From assembly GCA_946558465.1 (NCBI GenBank), contig CAMNTM010000009.1, positions 51,900-115,899 of the forward strand: DNA of 64,000 nucleotides, given 5' to 3'. Position numbers and translations under genes: made by a program. The DNA comes from an uncultured Lachnospiraceae bacterium (GTDB lineage: Bacteria > Bacillota > Clostridia > Lachnospirales > Lachnospiraceae). This document shows positions 1 to 8,999 of the stretch, piece by piece. Each line of letters begins with the position of its first letter. The stretch's first letter is position 1. Under the pieces are notes generated by a model that searched no databases, had not been told where the DNA came from, and worked only from the letters and a program-made list of their open reading frames with translations.

Positions 1-290
1 GAAATAATCATCTCTTTGTCCGCATCATAATCCTTTAGAATGTCCAGAACCATTTTTCCAAAAGCATCCTTCCCGATTTTTCCCATAAGCCTTACATCAT
101 TTCCTAAAATTTTCATCGCTAGTCCGGTATTGGCTACCGCGCCCCCTGTATGCACAGCCGCTCCGTTCATGTGAATCATCTTTCCGGGAAGAAATATATC
201 TTCAACCCGCTCTCCATGTCCCGGAGGAAATACTGGTGTAATATCGATACAAATATGTCCTGCTACAACCGCTTTCTTTTTTTCTCCCAT
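1..290 (-). CDS. PfkB-family carbohydrate kinase, N-terminal part (runs off window)
   Basis: Only the first 96 codons are present; the rest lies before base 1. The ATG at 288-290 is preceded by a purine-rich GGGAAGGCAGG site. The visible protein starts MGEKKKAVVAGHICIDITP and carries the PfkB N-terminal pattern: a hydrophobic strand, a substrate-binding Asp, then a glycine-rich HTGGAVANTG stretch at about residues 47-56 that in this family contacts the sugar, followed by LMGKIGKDAFG. The family phosphorylates sugars or nucleosides with ATP in the cytosol. The substrate cannot be told from this part. Sure of the family, not of the specificity. Confidence 0.85.
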   Translation of the reverse strand, partial: MGEKKKAVVAGHICIDITPVFPPGHGERVEDIFLPGKMIHMNGAAVHTGGAVANTGLAMKILGNDVRLMGKIGKDAFGKMVLDILKDYDADKEMII

Positions 291-334
291 ATCCTGCCTT
301 CCCTTCATCTTTTATAGAAACAGCCTCTGTTTTT

Positions 335-362
335 AGTATACTTATAATTCCTCTGTTTTCAA
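335..362 (-). promoter_or_regulatory. SigA-type promoter of the PfkB kinase gene
   Basis: Read on the minus strand: TTGAAA (357-362), a 16-base spacer, and TATACT (335-340), about 45 bases before the kinase ATG. It lies in the 119-base gap after the anti-sigma gene, so the kinase is probably transcribed independently of the sigma operon. Confidence 0.6.
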
Positions 363-409
363 TTGATTTTTGCATGTTACTGTAAAGGAAGTAAACAATA
401 ACTGACATA

Positions 410-1681
410 CTAATTCATATCTAGTCTCCCATCCAGCATATATATCCCGTCTACCTCCGGACTTTCTAGTATTCTTTCCAGCTCCTGTCTCGACGCATAG
501 ACTACTGTACCATAGCACTCAACGCCGCGTCTCTTGATATAATCAAGTATTGCGTTATATTTATAGGAATCCAGCACATTCTCCCCCGGCACGCCAGAAT
601 CAAAAATTCTTAAAAAATCCTCATTGTCCATTAAATATTTAATCATAGACTCCACATGCTTCTCATAAGCCTCTGCAAGTGTAATCTCTTCTTCCTCCTC
701 ATATTCAAAGATGTCAAGATAGGGATACTTTTCTTTATCATAGCAGTCCTTCATGCTGATGCCTGTATACTTTGGTGAAAAGCCCAGGAAGCTGCCGCAG
801 TCCGCCTCGATAGGACAATAAAGATAATAAGTCTCATTCTGCTCCATGAACTCTATCAGCTCCTCCATGCTTTTTATATCCTTAAAAGAAACCGCAGTCC
901 GTATCTTTATCTGATCCGGCATACCCGCAAGCTTTTCGAGGGCCTCCTCCTTTTTTATACTGCAGCTGCTTTCTCCGTATTTATATGTGAAAGCATTATC
1001 CGGAAAATCCGAGCGGTTCCAGTTCATATCGCTCCGGTAAAGATGATTCCTCACAAGCTCCAGCATGTGTGGCTCTGTAACCCCGTCAATCTGAGTCCGT
1101 ATACTAATTGTATACCGCCCGTACCCTTCCGGCCAGGCAGAGGATTCTGCAAATCCTTTGTCTCCACAGAAAAGCTCCATATACACGGACATCTGCATTG
1201 CAAATGGACTTATAACCATAACAGAATTATCCTCTTCATTTACAATCTCCAGTGTAGCACTGGGATTATAACATATCGTGTCCAGAAGAGGGGACAAAGT
1301 AACCAATAACAAAAAAACAATGCTCACTGCTATTGCTGCCGCCGCTATCGCATAGTTGCGGAATTTTCTATTTACAGCTCTGGAAAGCCGCCGGCTGATT
1401 TTATTTTCTATTGTTTTATCTCCCTCTGCTTTTCCTTCTTTTGCTTTTTCTTTTCCTTCTTCTGCCTCAAACAACTCCTCATCGAGTGTTCTGTCCATAT
1501 ACCCCATAAGTGCACGAAATTTCTCAATATCCGACTCAATCTCCTGAAATTGTCCGGGCTCCAGACTTCCGTTTAAGTACTCTTCAAGCCTGGCTTCGTA
1601 CCCTTTCTTGTTTCCCGCAGAACTATTCATCTGCGCGCCGCCGGCTGTGCATTGTGTTTTCATATTCTTCTCCACATCCAT
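410..1681 (-). CDS. Anti-sigma factor, membrane-anchored, sigma-regulator C-terminal type
   Basis: A 423-residue protein with a charged cytoplasmic N-terminus (about 1-108), one strong membrane helix at about 110-132, and a large extracytoplasmic part (about 135-423). This is the layout of anti-sigma factors that hold an ECF sigma factor at the membrane. The C-terminal part resembles the sigma-factor-regulator C-terminal family by layout and by position; that family call is inference. The ATG at 1679-1681 sits just after the sigma gene TGA, within a GGAGGGAGAGGAG ribosome site, so the two genes are probably translationally coupled. An acidic run EEEEE is seen near residue 330. What signal releases the sigma factor is unknown. 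Confidence 0.75.
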   Translation of the reverse strand: MDVEKNMKTQCTAGGAQMNSSAGNKKGYEARLEEYLNGSLEPGQFQEIESDIEKFRALMGYMDRTLDEELFEAEEGKEKAKEGKAEGDKTIENKISRRLSRAVNRKFRNYAIAAAAIAVSIVFLLLVTLSPLLDTICYNPSATLEIVNEEDNSVMVISPFAMQMSVYMELFCGDKGFAESSAWPEGYGRYTISIRTQIDGVTEPHMLELVRNHLYRSDMNWNRSDFPDNAFTYKYGESSCSIKKEEALEKLAGMPDQIKIRTAVSFKDIKSMEELIEFMEQNETYYLYCPIEADCGSFLGFSPKYTGISMKDCYDKEKYPYLDIFEYEEEEEITLAEAYEKHVESMIKYLMDNEDFLRIFDSGVPGENVLDSYKYNAILDYIKRRGVECYGTVVYASRQELERILESPEVDGIYMLDGRLDMN

Positions 1682-1684
1682 ACG

Positions 1685-2200
1685 TCACATCTCCTCTCCC
1701 TCCAGTATTTTCTTCAGCTTCTTTCTCGCGCGATACAGCACTACCCGCGTATTTCCATATGAAAGATTCAGGATATCTCCTATTTTCTCCTGGGTAAGTC
1801 CGGCAAAATAATATAATACGATCGCTTCTTTTTCTATATATTTCAGCCTCTGTATCGCTAAATACAATTTCTCGTTCTGTTCCCTTTCAAGCATTCTTCC
1901 AAGAATTTCATTCCCTGTATTTTCTGTTTTAATGCTTCCCCTTACCTCCTGTACTTTGCCCTTTTCACTCTTCTCTTCCTTTTTTTCTCTGCGCCACATA
2001 TCCAGATAAAGATTTCTAGCAACCGTAAGCAGCCAGGGCAGAATTTCTGTTCCTGATAATTCAAATGCACAAAATGCACGAAGAAAGGTTTCCTGCATCA
2101 GGTCCTCTGCCAGCGCATGGTTATGACAAAGGGAATAAAGATAAAGGTAAACCGCTTTTGTATATTTAAGGTACAGCTTTTCAAGTATATCCTTCTCCAC
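1685..2200 (-). CDS. ECF-type RNA polymerase sigma factor
   Basis: A 171-residue sigma-70 family protein with only the two domains expected of ECF factors: region 2 near residues 8-75 (LAEDLMQETFLRAF is the region 2.2-2.3 signature) and region 4 near 113-168 (LTQEKIGDILNLSYGNTRV is the helix-turn-helix that reads the -35). A charged lysine-rich linker joins them. The start is a GTG at 2198-2200, chosen because GGGAGGTGG lies 5-6 bases before it. It heads a two-gene operon with its anti-sigma factor, and an ECF-type promoter lies upstream, so it very likely drives its own transcription. The regulon is unknown. Confidence 0.9.
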   Translation of the reverse strand: MEKDILEKLYLKYTKAVYLYLYSLCHNHALAEDLMQETFLRAFCAFELSGTEILPWLLTVARNLYLDMWRREKKEEKSEKGKVQEVRGSIKTENTGNEILGRMLEREQNEKLYLAIQRLKYIEKEAIVLYYFAGLTQEKIGDILNLSYGNTRVVLYRARKKLKKILEGEEM

Positions 2201-2261
2201 TTTGCCACCTCCCTGATACCTGCAGTCTTCTTCACAGTACCTTCTAATTTTTCTATCTGAA

Positions 2262-2288
2262 TAACGTAGAATCTTTTAAAATGTTACA
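2262..2288 (-). promoter_or_regulatory. ECF-type promoter upstream of the sigma/anti-sigma operon
   Basis: On the minus strand TGTAAC (2283-2288), exactly 16 bases, then CGTTA (2262-2266). ECF promoters of Bacillus and relatives have a TGAAAC-like -35 with an AAC core and a CGT-containing -10 at this spacing. The predicted transcript would begin about 55 bases before the GTG start. That the neighbouring sigma factor uses it is inference from position and the usual autoregulation of ECF genes. Confidence 0.65.
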
Positions 2289-2318
2289 GAAAAATGTAAA
2301 AAAATGCAACAGATATGC

Positions 2319-2324
2319 TATACT
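2319..2324 (+). promoter_or_regulatory. Possible -10 element of the Sel1-repeat gene
   Basis: TATACT with only a weak upstream -35 (TGTAAA at 2295-2300, 18-base spacer). It lies downstream of the earliest in-frame ATG (2304), which argues that translation starts later, at 2397. Confidence 0.4.
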
Positions 2325-2396
2325 TTTAACAAGTCTAAACATAACAGGGAAAGGAGAGAATTACTGACTGCCTCAGCATCAGTAATCACAAAATAC

Positions 2397-4439
2397 ATGG
2401 GAATATTTAACCGTAGAAATAAGAAAATCTCAGAAGAAACCAAAAAAACACCTCAGTCCGGCACTGCATGCCAAAAAGCGCGGGAAGCTCTCAGCAGCGG
2501 CGACTATGACGCTGCCTTCGCATTTTTCAAGGAAGCGGCAGAAGACGGCGATCCGACAGGTATCAATGGATTAGGCGCATGTTACTTTCAGGGAAACGGC
2601 GTCGAAAAGGACATTGCCAAAGCTCTGGAGCTATACCGGCAGGCCGCTGAATTAGGCGCCCCCTCTGCTCAGTATAATCTGGCTGTACTTTATCAGAAGG
2701 GCCGTCATATAGAGCGCGACACCGAAAGGGCTCTGCATTTGTTCGAAAAATCTGCCGAACAAGGCTATCGGCTGGCCCAGCTTAGACTTGCGGACTGCCT
2801 GAAAAACGGAACCGGAACAGAAAAAAACTTAAAGAAAGCATTATACTGGTATGAAAAGGCTGCCGAACAAGGGGATGTAAACGCACAGCGGGAATCCGGC
2901 AATCTGTATTCCGGCGCCTTTGACATGACACTTAAAAATCCGGAACGGGAAGCCTGCTGGTACAAAAAAGCGGCGGAACAGGGGGATCCTTTTTCACAGT
3001 ATGCTATCGGAGATTGTTATTTAAGAGGCGAAGGAATCCAAAAAAATTTCCATCTTGCAAAGCACTGGTTTCTTCTTTCCGCCGAAAAAGGAAATGAATT
3101 CGGAAAGTTCCAGCTTGCTAATGCTTATGCAGAGGAAAAGGACTGGGAAAAATACATATTCTGGCTTACAAGCGCCGCCGAACAAGGACTGGGCAGCGCC
3201 CAATGTAATCTGGGCGCGGAATACGTTACCGGAACACATGTAGAAAAAGATCTGAAAAAAGCGCTGGACTGGATGGAAAAAGCGAAAGAAAATAACATTC
3301 CCCAGGCTTCCGGGGCTGCCGAAGAGATTCTGGAGATGCTAAGAAAAGAACAATACGAAAAGAAGCTTCAGGAGCTTGACGCCGAACAGCTTTTGTCCCT
3401 CGGCCAGGAATATTTTCAGAGAGAGGATTACAAGCATGCGGTTCCGTATATCGAAAAAGCCGCCCAGACGGGACTTCCCGCCGCACAGGCAATGTTCGGC
3501 GCCTGGTACGCAAAGGGCATCGATATAGAAGGGCAGGAAATAGAGCCCGATTTAGAAAAAGCCCAATACTGGATGGAAAAAGCCGCTGCGAAAGGAGCTC
3601 CCAACGCCCAGGAGGCATTACAAAATATTATTCGGGTGAGAGCTGCCAATTACTATAACAAGGGCATCCACAAAATCAAAGAACGCATTGTAAATCCAGC
3701 CTTAGGCATCACCGCGGAGGACTTTTCAGAGGCGGAAACTTATCTTTGGAAGGCTGGTGAAATCGGCCTTGTTGAGGCTCAGATTCTGCTTGCCTCCCAC
3801 TACCTGTACGGAGACTGCAGATGCATTACACAGCTCCGCTCCCGCGGCATAGATGCTCTGTGGGCAAATGATGACATTGATACCAAAAAAGGAATGTTCT
3901 GGCTGAGAAAGGCGGCTGAACAAGAAGACCCCAACTCTATGTTCGTATATGCAAAATGCCTGCTCTGGGGACCAGAAAACATCGACTCTCTGGCACATAC
4001 TCTTTTTGAGACCGGCGATGAGGATGGAAGCAGCTACAAGAATACGAAAGAGGCCTTTGATATGGCTGTGAAGGCCTCTGATCTAGGCTGTTCGGAAGCC
4101 GCCGCCTGGCTTTCAAAAGCAGAAAAGAACCACTATCCGGGAGCCTCGGAAGCCCTGAGAAGAACAAAAAGTTATCAGGAATGGGAGGAAAAGGAACGCA
4201 AAAGAAAGGAATGGTGGGATAAAGAAGGAGACAGACTGGAGGAATCATTTCATGCCGGCCAGGAATATTACGAGAAGAAGGATTATGAAAAAGCCATACC
4301 ATACCTTATGAAAGCTGCAGAGGGCGGACATAAGACCGCCCAGCAGCGGCTTGCCTATTGCTACTCAAATGGGCTCGGTATCCAACAGGATGAGGAAAAA
4401 TCAACCTATTGGTTTTTTAAATCTATGGACATGGAATAA
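2397..4439 (+). CDS. Sel1-like repeat (SLR/TPR-type) protein
   Basis: About 680 residues made almost wholly of Sel1-like repeats of about 36 residues. Units such as ALELYRQAAELGAPSAQYNL and ALYWYEKAAEQGDVNAQ show the A-x-x-x-W/L-Y/F-x-x-A-A-E-x-G signature again and again. Such proteins form alpha-helical solenoids that bind other proteins; no enzymatic domain, signal peptide or membrane helix is visible. The start is uncertain: an in-frame ATG at 2304 lies upstream of the likely -10, while AAAGGAG at 2350-2356 points to a start soon after it; the first good ATG is 2397, used here. It diverges from the ECF sigma gene across about 100 bases. The 3' end overlaps the convergent adenine deaminase gene by 17 bases. 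Confidence 0.85.
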   Translation: MGIFNRRNKKISEETKKTPQSGTACQKAREALSSGDYDAAFAFFKEAAEDGDPTGINGLGACYFQGNGVEKDIAKALELYRQAAELGAPSAQYNLAVLYQKGRHIERDTERALHLFEKSAEQGYRLAQLRLADCLKNGTGTEKNLKKALYWYEKAAEQGDVNAQRESGNLYSGAFDMTLKNPEREACWYKKAAEQGDPFSQYAIGDCYLRGEGIQKNFHLAKHWFLLSAEKGNEFGKFQLANAYAEEKDWEKYIFWLTSAAEQGLGSAQCNLGAEYVTGTHVEKDLKKALDWMEKAKENNIPQASGAAEEILEMLRKEQYEKKLQELDAEQLLSLGQEYFQREDYKHAVPYIEKAAQTGLPAAQAMFGAWYAKGIDIEGQEIEPDLEKAQYWMEKAAAKGAPNAQEALQNIIRVRAANYYNKGIHKIKERIVNPALGITAEDFSEAETYLWKAGEIGLVEAQILLASHYLYGDCRCITQLRSRGIDALWANDDIDTKKGMFWLRKAAEQEDPNSMFVYAKCLLWGPENIDSLAHTLFETGDEDGSSYKNTKEAFDMAVKASDLGCSEAAAWLSKAEKNHYPGASEALRRTKSYQEWEEKERKRKEWWDKEGDRLEESFHAGQEYYEKKDYEKAIPYLMKAAEGGHKTAQQRLAYCYSNGLGIQQDEEKSTYWFFKSMDME

Positions 4440-6216
4440 ACGGCTGCTCTACTATCAGGGGCACAATCATACCATGTTTTACATCTACAAGGCCTTTGTC
4501 GGTAAGCTTTAGAGCTGGGCTTACCGGCAGTCCGAGAGTTCCCAGCGACATGATGGGATTACTGTGCCTGTATCCAAGCTCTTCCAGGCTTTCGCGTACT
4601 GCTTTCAGTCCAAGCGCCGTATCCTTGACTCCCTTTTCGGAAAGTATTCCGCATACGGGCAGCGCAAGCTCTGCAAGAATTCTTCCCTCTCTGACAGTCA
4701 GAAATCCACCCTGCATTTCCTGAATCCGTTTCACTGCAAGCAGCATATCCTCCGGACAATCTCCGGCAACAAAAAGATTATGATGGTCATGAAAATAGGT
4801 CGCAGCTACAGTACCTTTGTTCAAACATGAGCCTGTAATAAAACCATACCCGATATTCCCGTTTTTACCATGCCGCTCCAAAACCATTGCCAAAAGACAA
4901 CCGCTTGTTCTCCAATCCAGTACGCCGCCTTGCACCGGCATAACAACCAGCTTTTCCGTTGTCTGCGTCCGGTCAGGATGTACCTCTATGACACGCACAG
5001 TAACCTCCTCTTTGTCTGTATGTACCGGAATCTGAAAATTTTTCAAAGTCACAGAAGGCAGACAGATACTCTGATAAAAGTCTGCCGGAAACCGATATTT
5101 TACCGGCTGCTCTCCGCATGGACCAGGTAGATTACAGACTGTTCCCTCAATATCGGATTCTGAAGCTTCCTGCCCGTTTTTCCTGCTGAAAATCTCTAAG
5201 CCATTTTTGTACACATAATACGGTTCTATTACTTTCGGATTCTCCAGCAGCAAAAAGTCTGCAATTTTACCAGGCGCAATACTGCCTCTGTCATACAGAT
5301 GCATCCGCCGGCTCGGCGTATAAGTGGCGCAGTAAATTGCCATTTCCGGAGGAAATCCGGCTTCTATTGCTTTCTGCACAACATAATTCAACTGTCCCTT
5401 TTCATAAAGAACATCTGCCATCGTATCATCTGTCACAAAGCTACAGTACTCATAAAGCTGATTTTCACAAATATATTTCAGTATCTCCGGCTTCAGCATC
5501 TTATCCTGAATCTCAAAAAACATTCCGTTTTCAATCCGCTGCTTCACCTCTTCTAACGTATGCTCCGTATGGTCGCCATCAATCCCCAGATATAAAAATC
5601 TGGCAAGCTCAAGCTCCAGAAGAGAAGGACAATGCCCTTCAATCACATATCCCGGATGTTCCCGGCGGAGATAATTAAGAAACTTGGTAATCTCCAGATC
5701 ATTTTCCCGGATAACCTGCCGGTAATTCATAATCTCCCCGACACAGATAACCTCTTTTTTGTCCAGCAATTCCTTCATTGCACTGCAGTCAATGATTCCC
5801 CCGGTCGTTTCCAGCCGTTCACTTGTAGACGGTACACTGCTTGGAATTCCGTAGAAAATATCAATCGGAGCGCTCTGCGCTGCGGAAATCATTTCCAAAA
5901 TTCCGCGGACTCCCTTTACATTGGCCATTTCATGGGGCTCCGATACAAGCGTGGTTACACCGTATGCTGCGACACAGCTTCCAAAAGGTTCCGGAGTCAT
6001 CATAGAGCTTTCAATGTGCATATGAATGTCCACAAGTCCCGGAATCATATATTTCCCTTCTGCATCCAGCACAGCATCTGCCTGAAACAATGTGTCCTGT
6101 TTCCGGTCAATGTAATAAAATTTCCCATTCTTTACAGAAACATCCGCAAGAATGAACTTCTTCAGATAGGTATTAAATACCTTTGCATTTTTAATCAGCA
6201 GAGAAACCGTTTCCAT
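4423..6216 (-). CDS. ade: Adenine deaminase (amidohydrolase family)
   Basis: A 597-residue protein of the normal Ade length. The metal-binding VDIHMHIESSMMTPEPF motif near residue 60 (HxH followed by ESSMM) is diagnostic of the adenine deaminase branch of the amidohydrolases, and a C-terminal Ade-type domain follows. It hydrolyses adenine to hypoxanthine and ammonia in the cytosol for purine salvage. The gene lies 15 bases after the NCS2 permease and is evidently co-transcribed with it, so uptake and deamination are linked. Its tail overlaps the Sel1 gene, convergent. Confidence 0.93.
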   Translation of the reverse strand: METVSLLIKNAKVFNTYLKKFILADVSVKNGKFYYIDRKQDTLFQADAVLDAEGKYMIPGLVDIHMHIESSMMTPEPFGSCVAAYGVTTLVSEPHEMANVKGVRGILEMISAAQSAPIDIFYGIPSSVPSTSERLETTGGIIDCSAMKELLDKKEVICVGEIMNYRQVIRENDLEITKFLNYLRREHPGYVIEGHCPSLLELELARFLYLGIDGDHTEHTLEEVKQRIENGMFFEIQDKMLKPEILKYICENQLYEYCSFVTDDTMADVLYEKGQLNYVVQKAIEAGFPPEMAIYCATYTPSRRMHLYDRGSIAPGKIADFLLLENPKVIEPYYVYKNGLEIFSRKNGQEASESDIEGTVCNLPGPCGEQPVKYRFPADFYQSICLPSVTLKNFQIPVHTDKEEVTVRVIEVHPDRTQTTEKLVVMPVQGGVLDWRTSGCLLAMVLERHGKNGNIGYGFITGSCLNKGTVAATYFHDHHNLFVAGDCPEDMLLAVKRIQEMQGGFLTVREGRILAELALPVCGILSEKGVKDTALGLKAVRESLEELGYRHSNPIMSLGTLGLPVSPALKLTDKGLVDVKHGMIVPLIVEQPFIPCP

Positions 6217-6231
6217 AAAGTTTCCTCCCTC

Positions 6232-7536
6232 TTAAACAATTGTATAGAAGTACAACAGACAAACGGCTGTCAGGACATACATCACCGGCTCGATTTCTCT
6301 GATCTTTCCAGATGCAATCTTCATAATCAGATATGCAGGAAGTGCAACACAGATTCCATTTGCGATATTATTAGCAAAAATTGTAAAGGTTACGCAGATA
6401 AAAGCCGGAACGCATTCTGTAATATCGTTATAATTCACATTGCGCATCCCGCTTAACATATTAATTCCGATGAAAATCAGGATGGGACCGGTAGCTGCAG
6501 ATGGGATAATCAGCGCTATCGGAGCTAAAAACAATGACAGCGCAAAGAAAATGCTTGTAAAAATCACTGTCAGTCCGGTTTTTCCTCCAGCCTCTACGCC
6601 GGCAGAAGACTCCAGATAGGTAGTCATACTCGGCATTGTAAACAATGCACCAAAGCTGGTTGCAACTGCATCTACCTTGAAGCACTTATCAATACCCGGA
6701 AGGTTTCCATCCTCATCCAGATATCCCGCCTTTGCGCCGACACCAAGCACAGTTCCAAATGTAGAGAAGAAATCCGGAACAAACAAAGCAATCAAAAACG
6801 GAATATACGCAAAATCTAAAGCTCCTATAAAGTCAACCTGCATGAATTGCTTTCCGATATTGGCCGGCAGCGAGAACAGACTCTCCGGAAGCTTTGTCAC
6901 TCCGAACGGAATCCCGATGATCGTCGTCGCCAGGATTGCCAGAATCATTCCTCCTGGAACATTACGCACCTTGATGACAAGAAGCAGAATAAATCCAATT
7001 ACGGCAACAAGCACAGACGGAGAGGTTAAATCTCCAAACGCCAGGTTATTCTTGTCTGCATTTGCTACAATCAGCCCACAGTTCTTCGCTCCCAGAAGAG
7101 CGATAAACAATCCGATACCAGCACTTACCGCATGCTTCATGCTGACCGGAATTACCCGAACAACCGCTTCTCTAAGACCAAGAAACGAAATCAGGATAAA
7201 CAAAACACCGCTCCAGAAGATAACACCCGCCGCAATAGGGGCGCTGATTCCCTCGTTGGAAATCATGGAAGCTACAATTCCCACACTTCCAAGTCCCGGC
7301 GCCAGTGCAAACGGTCGATTCGTATAAAGAGCCATCGCACAGCTTGTCAGAATAATCAGAAGAACCATAGCGGTAAGTACCACATGCTTGTCCAGATTTG
7401 CGCCGCCGAGAATGTTAGGAACAGTTGCAAGGACATACGCCATCGTAACAAATGTGGTCAATCCCGCCAGAAATTCTGTTTTTACGTCTGTGTGGAATTC
7501 TGATAGTTTGAATTGTTTTTCAAGCCAGTTTTTCAT
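6232..7536 (-). CDS. NCS2-family purine permease (AzgA/PbuG/PbuO type)
   Basis: A 434-residue, highly hydrophobic protein with about a dozen membrane segments. The start FHTDVKTEFLAGLTTFVTMA and the downstream ESSAGVEAGGKTG stretch are typical of the AzgA-like branch of nucleobase:cation symporters, which import adenine, guanine or hypoxanthine. The operon partner is adenine deaminase, which favours adenine or hypoxanthine as substrate (inference). It has its own SigA-type promoter; no purine riboswitch aptamer is visible in the short leader. Confidence 0.9.
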   Translation of the reverse strand: MKNWLEKQFKLSEFHTDVKTEFLAGLTTFVTMAYVLATVPNILGGANLDKHVVLTAMVLLIILTSCAMALYTNRPFALAPGLGSVGIVASMISNEGISAPIAAGVIFWSGVLFILISFLGLREAVVRVIPVSMKHAVSAGIGLFIALLGAKNCGLIVANADKNNLAFGDLTSPSVLVAVIGFILLLVIKVRNVPGGMILAILATTIIGIPFGVTKLPESLFSLPANIGKQFMQVDFIGALDFAYIPFLIALFVPDFFSTFGTVLGVGAKAGYLDEDGNLPGIDKCFKVDAVATSFGALFTMPSMTTYLESSAGVEAGGKTGLTVIFTSIFFALSLFLAPIALIIPSAATGPILIFIGINMLSGMRNVNYNDITECVPAFICVTFTIFANNIANGICVALPAYLIMKIASGKIREIEPVMYVLTAVCLLYFYTIV

Positions 7537-7577
7537 TTCAAAAATACTCCTTTTCCTTTAGTAATAGTTCTATATTT

Positions 7578-7607
7578 ATTATAGGATGACAGAAGTATAA
7601 TGTCCAA
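7578..7607 (-). promoter_or_regulatory. SigA-type promoter of the permease-adenine deaminase operon
   Basis: Minus strand TTGGAC (7602-7607), 18 bases, TATAAT (7578-7583), with about 35 bases of leader before the ATG and AAAGGAAAAGGAG at the ribosome site. Just upstream, GTCCGAAGATAT weakly resembles a Gram-positive PurBox (CCGAA core), too weak to call. Confidence 0.7.
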
Positions 7608-8405
7608 TATATCTTCGGACGGATTACATTTAATTCAACTGCTCAATATATGCAATTGTTTTATTCGTACATCATTCCGTTCCATTCTGCCCCCAAACCC
7701 ACTGAATCTAGGACAATATTTAGAAAAAATTTCAAAATTCTTTTGATTGATGTCACTGGACATATCCCTCATATTCCATATTAAAAAACAAGTCCATTTT
7801 TATGTATTATTCGTTTACATTCTTTTTCAAAAAGGAATGTATCAAACCAATGAGTTCTTTGTATTGTCCATATGCCTGTACCTCCCTAAATGTTTATAAC
7901 TAAATACTCATTAGTAACAAATTATTTTATTTTGTTACAATCATCTTAGTCGAAAATAAAATAATTATATAATCATTTCATACACAATCTTCCGAAAACG
8001 TGAAGAACACACATTATAAAAAGTTGGCACGGCAGCTTTGGCCGGATTGGAGAAAGATATAAAATACCAATTAAAAGGCTGGGAAATGGTGAAATCAGAA
8101 AATATGAAACTTTTTATCCTTCTTATCTTATCCGCTGCCGGGGAGAAGAATTTCGAGGTCGAGGAAAAGGTACGGCTCATCAGTCTGAAGATGACCGCAG
8201 AGGGTTATAAAATCGGCAGCCGTGGACTGGTATATCAAGGCAGAGGATATTGTCTTGAAAAATAAAGACGGACACTCAACGGAAAATCTACAGAATCATA
8301 ATCCGCATGAAAATTGGGAAATTAAAATTCCTAAATAAGCATTGCCTATACGATAATATTCTGATAAAATTAAGATAAAATAAACAGAAAAGGAGTGCTT
8401 AGATT
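7608..8405 (+). other. Gene-poor AT-rich stretch at the left edge of the first island
   Basis: No confident gene. An open frame at 8038-8265 (+, 75 codons) has no recognisable domain, and a different frame overlapping its end continues to a stop near 8338 (containing WYIKAEDIVLKNKDGHS), which suggests a frameshifted relic. On the minus strand near 7800-7890 a short stretch reads AYGQYKELIGLIHSFLKKN before a stop, also relic-like. A small hairpin (ACATTC/GAATGT) lies near 7818-7842. The boundary between backbone and island probably falls here. Confidence 0.4.
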
Positions 8406-8666
8406 ATGATACAAATTCGACCTGTTTCTGACCTTAGGAATAAATTTCCGGAAATTGAAACTATCGTAAACAGCGGAAAACCTGTTTATCTTACAAAGAA
8501 TGGCTACGGAGCTATGGTAGTTTTGAGCTTGGAGGAATACGCAAATCTGACAGATGATATTGAGATGAAACTTGATGAAGCCGACAAACAGGCGGCAATG
8601 ACGGAAGAAAGACTTTCCCATGAAACCGTATTCAGCAATGTAAGGAGTACGATACATGGAAAATAA
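8406..8666 (+). CDS. Type II antitoxin, Phd/YefM family
   Basis: An 86-residue protein opening with IRPVSDLRNKFPEIETIV and containing VYLTKNGYGAMVVLSLEEY, the Phd/YefM signature (N-terminal DNA-binding fold that ends in a VLS-x-EEY strand-helix). The C-terminal half would wrap and neutralise the toxin. AAAGGAG precedes the ATG by about ten bases. The toxin gene starts inside it (11-base overlap). In this family antitoxin and complex repress their own operon. The antitoxin is intact although the toxin is not. Confidence 0.9.
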   Translation: MIQIRPVSDLRNKFPEIETIVNSGKPVYLTKNGYGAMVVLSLEEYANLTDDIEMKLDEADKQAAMTEERLSHETVFSNVRSTIHGK

Positions 8667-8965
8667 AGTTTATCATCTTCGCTATCTGCCGATTTTTGAA
8701 CAGGATTTAATCAGTACAGCGAGTTACATTACCAATGTTTTTAAGAATGAGGACGCTGCGTTTGATTGATGATGTAGAGGCTGCGATTCTGGAAAGGCTG
8801 AATAATCCGCTTGCTTTTGAACTATACGTTTCCGCAAAAAAGAGAGACTATCCGTATTACAGAATCTATATGAGAAATTACGTTATTTATTATGTGGTGA
8901 TTGATGATGTAATAGAAGTACGGCGTTTGCTGTATGGCGCTAGAGATACGGATAAGCATATATAA
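8656..8965 (+). pseudogene. RelE/ParE-family toxin, frameshifted
   Basis: Frame one from the ATG at 8656 gives MENKVYHLRYLPIFEQDL and continues to KNEDAA, then stops at 8767-8769 after 37 codons. The next frame resumes directly with LRLIDDVEAAILERLNN and runs to 8965, ending RRLLYGARDTDKHI. Together they make one ParE/RelE-type toxin of about 100 residues (family YYRIY and YYVV strands are present). A net shift of one base (for example a 5-base loss in GCG..CGTTTG) near 8755-8765 separates the halves. The gene is probably dead, leaving a solitary antitoxin. Confidence 0.8.
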
Positions 8966-8999
8966 TGAATGTCGATATTTTATAGAAGAGTATTCAAAT

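Noticed and set aside
5632..6456. 274-codon plus-strand frame across adenine deaminase and permease
   Set aside because: Antisense to two certain genes, no domain and atypical composition.
7537..7700. Purine riboswitch before the NCS2 permease
   Set aside because: The leader after the promoter is only about 35 bases, too short for the aptamer, and its conserved loops are not found.
8720..8770. Programmed frameshift in the ParE/RelE toxin
   Set aside because: No slippery heptamer in the needed frame and no stimulatory structure; a plain indel is simpler.
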